A stretch of DNA of 64,000 bases, from the NCBI GenBank assembly GCA_023657465.1, contig JAGTJX010000001.1, positions 648,358 to 712,357 on the forward strand, written 5' to 3'. Of the stretch, positions 60,869 through 64,000 are shown one piece after another. The first letter of the stretch is position 1. Each line of letters begins with the position of its first letter. A program made the position numbers and the translations under genes. The notes below the pieces were generated by a model, which saw only the letters and a program-made list of their open reading frames with translations, was not told the origin of the DNA and did not search any database. The DNA comes from Lysobacteraceae bacterium. Its GTDB lineage: Bacteria > Bdellovibrionota > UBA1018 > JAGTJX01.

Positions 60869-62116
60869 CTACAATTTTCGAATTTGGGCTGCAGGAAAAT
60901 ACGTTTTTAAGATGTTTTCTGTGTTCATTCCAGAGCTTGCGAGAGACTTCGCTCCAGTCTGACAGAGGCCTACTCCGTGTCCTTGTCCTTGGCCTTCGAA
61001 GGTGAATCGATTCACTCTAGCAGAGACTGCTCCTGTCGCTACAGTGAAGCGAGTGCTCTTGATCGTATCGAGGCCGATCCAGTTTTTGAAAGTAGATGCT
61101 GTGATATCGAAGTCCATCTTGGCTTCTTCATTGAAAGCGAAAGTAATGGTCATGATTTGCGCACGATTCGACTCATCGCGTTTTTTGATTTCAATTCCCG
61201 TGAGTCGCGCTCTCACGAACCAACGATTCCAGTCTCTGGGCCACTGTGACGGTACGCCCGTATGGTCAATCCCACCTAACATGAGGTTGATGAGCTCACG
61301 CTCTCTGATCTCAGTATTCCAGTTCACAGTGCCTGCAGTGAGGCAAGCAGGGCAGGCGATGGGCTTCTTGTAACCTGGAATAGATCGTCCCCAGGCGTTC
61401 TCGGGAGTGACGGTTTTTCCAGCGCAAGAGGCGTGTGAGTGTGCTTGGAAAATCTCTGGTGCAGCATCGGGTCCTAGAGTGAGCACCGCACTTTCAGTGC
61501 GCTTCAACGAAGCTTGAAGTCTGTAGTCTTCTTTTAAAACTTCACCATTATTGAGCGTGAGGAGTTTTGGGGCATCAATCTCGTAATCGTTTTTTGATTT
61601 TTCTCTTTGCTTGAGAATCGAATAGAGGAGCTGAGATCTCACCATGATGATTTCAGCATCAAGAGCAGAGTCAGGCATGGCTTTTGTAGTTTGCTCAGCC
61701 ATCTTTGCTGTCACGAGTTGTTCAAAAGGAAGTTCAGTCAGAAGATCGCAGAATTTGCCTGAGAGTTTGATCTCTGCGGATTCTCGTATGAGCTGATCGT
61801 TAGCTTGGTAGAATCCAGATTTTGAGACAATCGTGAGAGGTGTCTTCCATTGAATCTCTGCTGCAGAATCAGAGCGTCTTCCTATGATTCCTTTGTCGTT
61901 ACACTCAATTGTCCAGTTAGTAGACCCGCTGTTCTCTAGTTTTAAGTTACTTGAGTCGCTGAGCTTGAGGTCGATGCCGTGGATTTTGATTTGACGAACA
62001 CCATTTGCGATCCGCACACGAAGCTTCTTTGTTGCTGGGTCATTCCAAATATTGAATGGAGCCAGAGAAGCCTGGGCGCTAGTCATAAGTAATAATGAGT
62101 AAGGGATCAAGGACAT
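60869..62116 (-). CDS. SpoIID/LytB domain exported protein
   Basis: This 415-residue protein has a short signal peptide (MSLIPYSLLLMTSAQA). The SpoIID core starts around residue 150 (DSALDAEIIMVRSQLLYSILK in part), with an intermediate HSHASCAGKTVTPENAWG and CPAC pair, and ends with the diagnostic GQGQGHGVGLCQTGAKSLAS at about 374-393 and ILKTYFP. SpoIID proteins are lytic transglycosylases cutting denuded peptidoglycan glycan strands. It is the first gene before the M14 carboxypeptidase on the same strand, with 48 bases between. A role in wall remodelling is likely. Confidence 0.9.
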   Translation of the reverse strand: MSLIPYSLLLMTSAQASLAPFNIWNDPATKKLRVRIANGVRQIKIHGIDLKLSDSSNLKLENSGSTNWTIECNDKGIIGRRSDSAAEIQWKTPLTIVSKSGFYQANDQLIRESAEIKLSGKFCDLLTELPFEQLVTAKMAEQTTKAMPDSALDAEIIMVRSQLLYSILKQREKSKNDYEIDAPKLLTLNNGEVLKEDYRLQASLKRTESAVLTLGPDAAPEIFQAHSHASCAGKTVTPENAWGRSIPGYKKPIACPACLTAGTVNWNTEIRERELINLMLGGIDHTGVPSQWPRDWNRWFVRARLTGIEIKKRDESNRAQIMTITFAFNEEAKMDFDITASTFKNWIGLDTIKSTRFTVATGAVSARVNRFTFEGQGQGHGVGLCQTGAKSLASSGMNTENILKTYFPAAQIRKL

Positions 62117-62223
62117 ACCTTTAGGATGGCATGTGTCAGCTTCGACATCAATTACAGACTTATTAACTCAAGTTTTTAATATAGCAAACCGATATGTTAT
62201 ATGAATAAGGGAGATACCAAATT

Positions 62224-62442
62224 ATGGGCAAGAAACCATCGGCTAAAGAAGAAACAGGATTAGAAGTATGCACTGTCACTGGATGCAAAACTAAACCAGC
62301 ACAATTTTCGTTTTGCTTAGAGCATTTCGATCATTACAAGTTCGGACTCATCAATAAGAAGGGTCAACAAGTTCCAGATTTCGAGAAAAAGTTTGATCAA
62401 TACATGAAGAATAAAGATGTAGCGATCAGGAAAGTTGCTTAA
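62224..62442 (+). CDS. Small protein with a Cys/His zinc-like motif
   Basis: I do not recognise this 72-residue protein. There is no signal peptide. Residues 16-36 hold CTVTGCKTKPA and FCLEHFDHY, giving three cysteines and two histidines in a spacing suitable for one zinc ion. The remainder is basic and helical, ending VAIRKVA. A GGGAG-type site precedes the ATG. A small DNA- or RNA-related regulatory protein is possible. The structured non-coding stretch follows at once. Confidence 0.6.
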   Translation: MGKKPSAKEETGLEVCTVTGCKTKPAQFSFCLEHFDHYKFGLINKKGQQVPDFEKKFDQYMKNKDVAIRKVA

Positions 62443-62449
62443 GTCCTCG

Positions 62450-62580
62450 TGACTCGCGAGTGCCGCAAAAGCGCTGTACCCACCGCCTCCCTAATCGGGC
62501 CCACTTAAAGCGTAAGCAGAGAGTTCGGGCCCGATCTCTTTTTCAGAGACCGAACTGCCGCTATTTCTTGAAAAGGGCAT
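62450..62580. ncRNA. Possible structured non-coding RNA or regulatory element
   Basis: This gap between two genes holds strong complementarity. The repeat atcgggccc (62494-62502) and gggcccgat (62527-62535) forms a 9-base stem. The segment agttcgg (62522-62528) can instead pair with ccgaact (62550-62556), so the two folds compete. A further tctct/agaga hairpin is at 62536-62549. A TATAAT on the minus strand at about 62579-62584 could start a minus-strand RNA. I could not match it to a known family (4.5S, RNase P and tmRNA motifs are absent; 6S is conceivable). Confidence 0.35.
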
Positions 62581-62647
62581 TATAAGCCTATCTCATTAAT
62601 GAAAGTGCTCTATATTTCCCTTTTTAGGAAATACAGTAGAGTTTTAT

Positions 62648-63397
62648 CTATAGTGAAGTAGGAAACTTCACGCCGAGTTTTTCAAACGTAGCAGCCTGAC
62701 CTTTTTTGAGTTCAGCAATTCCGCCCAAAGCCGCTTCAGTCAGTAGATTCATTTCTTGTTTAGAGAATGCACCACGTTCAGCGGTGCCTTGAATCTCAAC
62801 GAACTTATCATCGCCTGTGACGACGAAGTTCATATCGACTTCACATGTGGAGTCTTCATTGTAATCGAGATCCACGTAAGCTTTCCCGTCATGCAAGCCA
62901 ACGCTCACGGCAGCGACCGTTCCCGCCCAGACTTTCTTGTCACACTTCTTAGCTTCGATGAGTTTGCTGAGCGCAATACCTAGAGCCACACATGCTCCAG
63001 TGATGGACGCAGTACGAGTGCCACCATCTGCTTGAAGGACATCACAATCGATCATGATCGAGCGTTCACCTAGAGCAGCAAGATCTACAACAGATCTCAG
63101 TGCGCGGCCGATTAAGCGTTGGATCTCTTGAGTGCGGCCTGAGATTTTCTCGCGGTCACGTTTCGAGCGAGTATGGGTCGATCTAGGAAGCATCGAGTAC
63201 TCGGCAGTGATCCAGCCCTGGCCTTTGCCCTTCAACCAGCCCGGAACGGAGTCTTCTACTGACGCAGTACACAGAACATGTGTATTCCCTGTTTTGATGA
63301 TCACAGAGCCTTCGGCATAGCGATTCACGTTCGTTTCGATGGTGAGAGGCCTAATTTGGCCTAGAGTTCGTCCGTTAGGTTCTCTTTTGATGCTCAT
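62648..63397 (-). CDS. rph: Ribonuclease PH
   Basis: This 249-residue phosphorolytic exoribonuclease trims tRNA 3' ends. Family motifs are complete: GRTLGQIRPLTIETNVN near 9-25, VLCTASVEDSVPGWLKGKG near 41-59, EYSMLPRSTHTR near 65-76, IDCDVLQADGGTRTASITGA near 115-134 and DLDYNEDSTCEVDMNFV near 176-192. The C-terminal helix is intact. An AGGAGA site precedes the ATG. The gene is divergent from nadC across 48 bases. Confidence 0.96.
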   Translation of the reverse strand: MSIKREPNGRTLGQIRPLTIETNVNRYAEGSVIIKTGNTHVLCTASVEDSVPGWLKGKGQGWITAEYSMLPRSTHTRSKRDREKISGRTQEIQRLIGRALRSVVDLAALGERSIMIDCDVLQADGGTRTASITGACVALGIALSKLIEAKKCDKKVWAGTVAAVSVGLHDGKAYVDLDYNEDSTCEVDMNFVVTGDDKFVEIQGTAERGAFSKQEMNLLTEAALGGIAELKKGQAATFEKLGVKFPTSL

Positions 63398-63445
63398 TGA
63401 GTGGTGATTCTCCTAAAATTTATGGTAATACCCGTAAGGGTTTAT

Positions 63446-64000
63446 ATGCACGATTCAGCACTGATTTGGAAGCAAGCTTTGAATGACGGACTCCATGAAG
63501 ATGGCGCTGCATTTGACTGGACTGCTTTTGGAGCAGAGCGAAAAATCACGGGCACACTCTGGGCTAAGGCTGATGGCATCTGGGCTGCAACTCCTCTCAT
63601 TCAGTGTGCAAATCAACTTGCTCGCGAGCTGGGTGTTCAACTCTCGATAGAACCTAAAATCTCAGGACTGAAGGATGGTATACTAGTCAAAAAAGGCCAA
63701 GAGCTTCTCGTCTGGTCTGGAGATGCGAAGGCCTGCTTGACGTTTGAGCGTCCGTTCATCAATCTAGCAAGTTACGTTTCAGGGATCGCCACTCAAACAA
63801 ATTTATTAGTTCAGGAAATCTCAAAATCCGATCTCGCGAAAAAACCACGTCTCACCGCAACTCGTAAGACTCTCCCTGGTTATCGTGATCTCGCAATCCA
63901 CGGAGTGTTCGCAGGTGGAGGATTCTCTCATCGTTTGGGTTTGAGCTCTGGAGTTCTCATCAAGGAAAACCACATCTCAGCTTATGGTGGAATTAAAGCT
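63446..64000 (+). CDS. nadC: Nicotinate-nucleotide pyrophosphorylase, N-terminal part
   Basis: The gene is cut by the window end; 185 codons are seen. It converts quinolinate and PRPP to nicotinate mononucleotide in NAD synthesis. Visible elements are LNDGLHEDGAAFDWT near 12-26, the RPFINLASYVSGIAT segment near 105-119 and the diagnostic TATRKTLPGYRDLAIHGVF near 138-156 with AGGGFSHRLGLSSGVLIKEN. The start is ATG 63446, with AAGGG seven bases upstream. The active-site C-terminal half lies outside the window. Confidence 0.93.
   Translation, partial: MHDSALIWKQALNDGLHEDGAAFDWTAFGAERKITGTLWAKADGIWAATPLIQCANQLARELGVQLSIEPKISGLKDGILVKKGQELLVWSGDAKACLTFERPFINLASYVSGIATQTNLLVQEISKSDLAKKPRLTATRKTLPGYRDLAIHGVFAGGGFSHRLGLSSGVLIKENHISAYGGIKA

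Noticed and set aside
62613-62633. Hairpin after rph as a terminator
   Set aside because: The seven-pair stem is almost all A-T apart from two G-C pairs and no T-run follows on the minus strand.

Overview
The window looks like a chromosomal segment of a Gram-negative bacterium of the Bdellovibrio/Oligoflexia type (Bdellovibrionota), with moderate GC. This is judged from gene content, not from a database search. The pointers are LPS export genes beside rpoN, type IV pilus motor genes, a type III glutamine synthetase, a complete-looking lower mevalonate pathway (unusual for a Gram-negative), a PA14-type lipoprotein, a bacterial alkaline ceramidase, and many exported hydrolases. Coding density is high: neighbouring genes often overlap by 4 bases, and no gene-free stretch exceeds 300 bases. 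I see no prophage, insertion sequence or CRISPR array.

Layout. 1-4315: end of a Bat aerotolerance operon, then glnN. 4305-6493: an AT-rich accessory patch with two small exported proteins and an AAA/DUF4143 ATPase. 6497-9915: YceI-like protein, Cys-cluster protein, ribF, tcdA, tatD. 9961-15066: pilB-pilT-pilC plus a sigma-54 activator without a receiver domain. 14965-20308 (minus): a gliding-type ABC exporter set with YIP1 and DUF4340 proteins. 20372-26298: nrnA, a secreted Hint-domain protein and rpoN-lptB-lptC/A. 26374-32946: mevalonate genes interrupted by a repeat protein and by a Phd/PIN toxin-antitoxin pair. 33019-38271: rpsU-yqeY-dnaG-rpoD and a CAU tRNA. 38359-43208: two paralogues of an unrecognised secreted family, a TPR protein, an outer-membrane protein, a DUF1460 protein and a zinc-cluster protein. 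43256-47660: GNAT, ceramidase, glucoamylase, sugar permease. 47786-54402: PA14 lipoprotein, Cys-rich exported protein, and a coupled operon papain-LmbE-PHP-OMP-RluA. 54423-62116: a membrane glycosyltransferase with an in-frame stop, a third paralogue of the secreted family, an OPT transporter, an alpha/beta hydrolase, an M14 carboxypeptidase and a SpoIID protein. 62224-64000: a small zinc-motif protein, a structured non-coding stretch, rph and the start of nadC.

How it fits together. Housekeeping blocks (pil, lpt/rpoN, rpsU-dnaG-rpoD, rph, nadC) alternate with accessory blocks whose products are almost all exported and hydrolytic or surface-located. That suits an organism that digests external biopolymers, possibly prey. 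The strongest candidate for something undescribed is a three-member secreted family (38359-39258, 39301-40251, 55658-56524). Its invariant His and Cys positions and exact spacings suggest a permuted papain-like (NlpC/P60- or LRAT-like) enzyme. Other points of interest are a secreted bacterial-intein-like protein, a near-leaderless toxin-antitoxin promoter with a perfect operator palindrome, and a 102-base antisense overlap between two apparently real genes.
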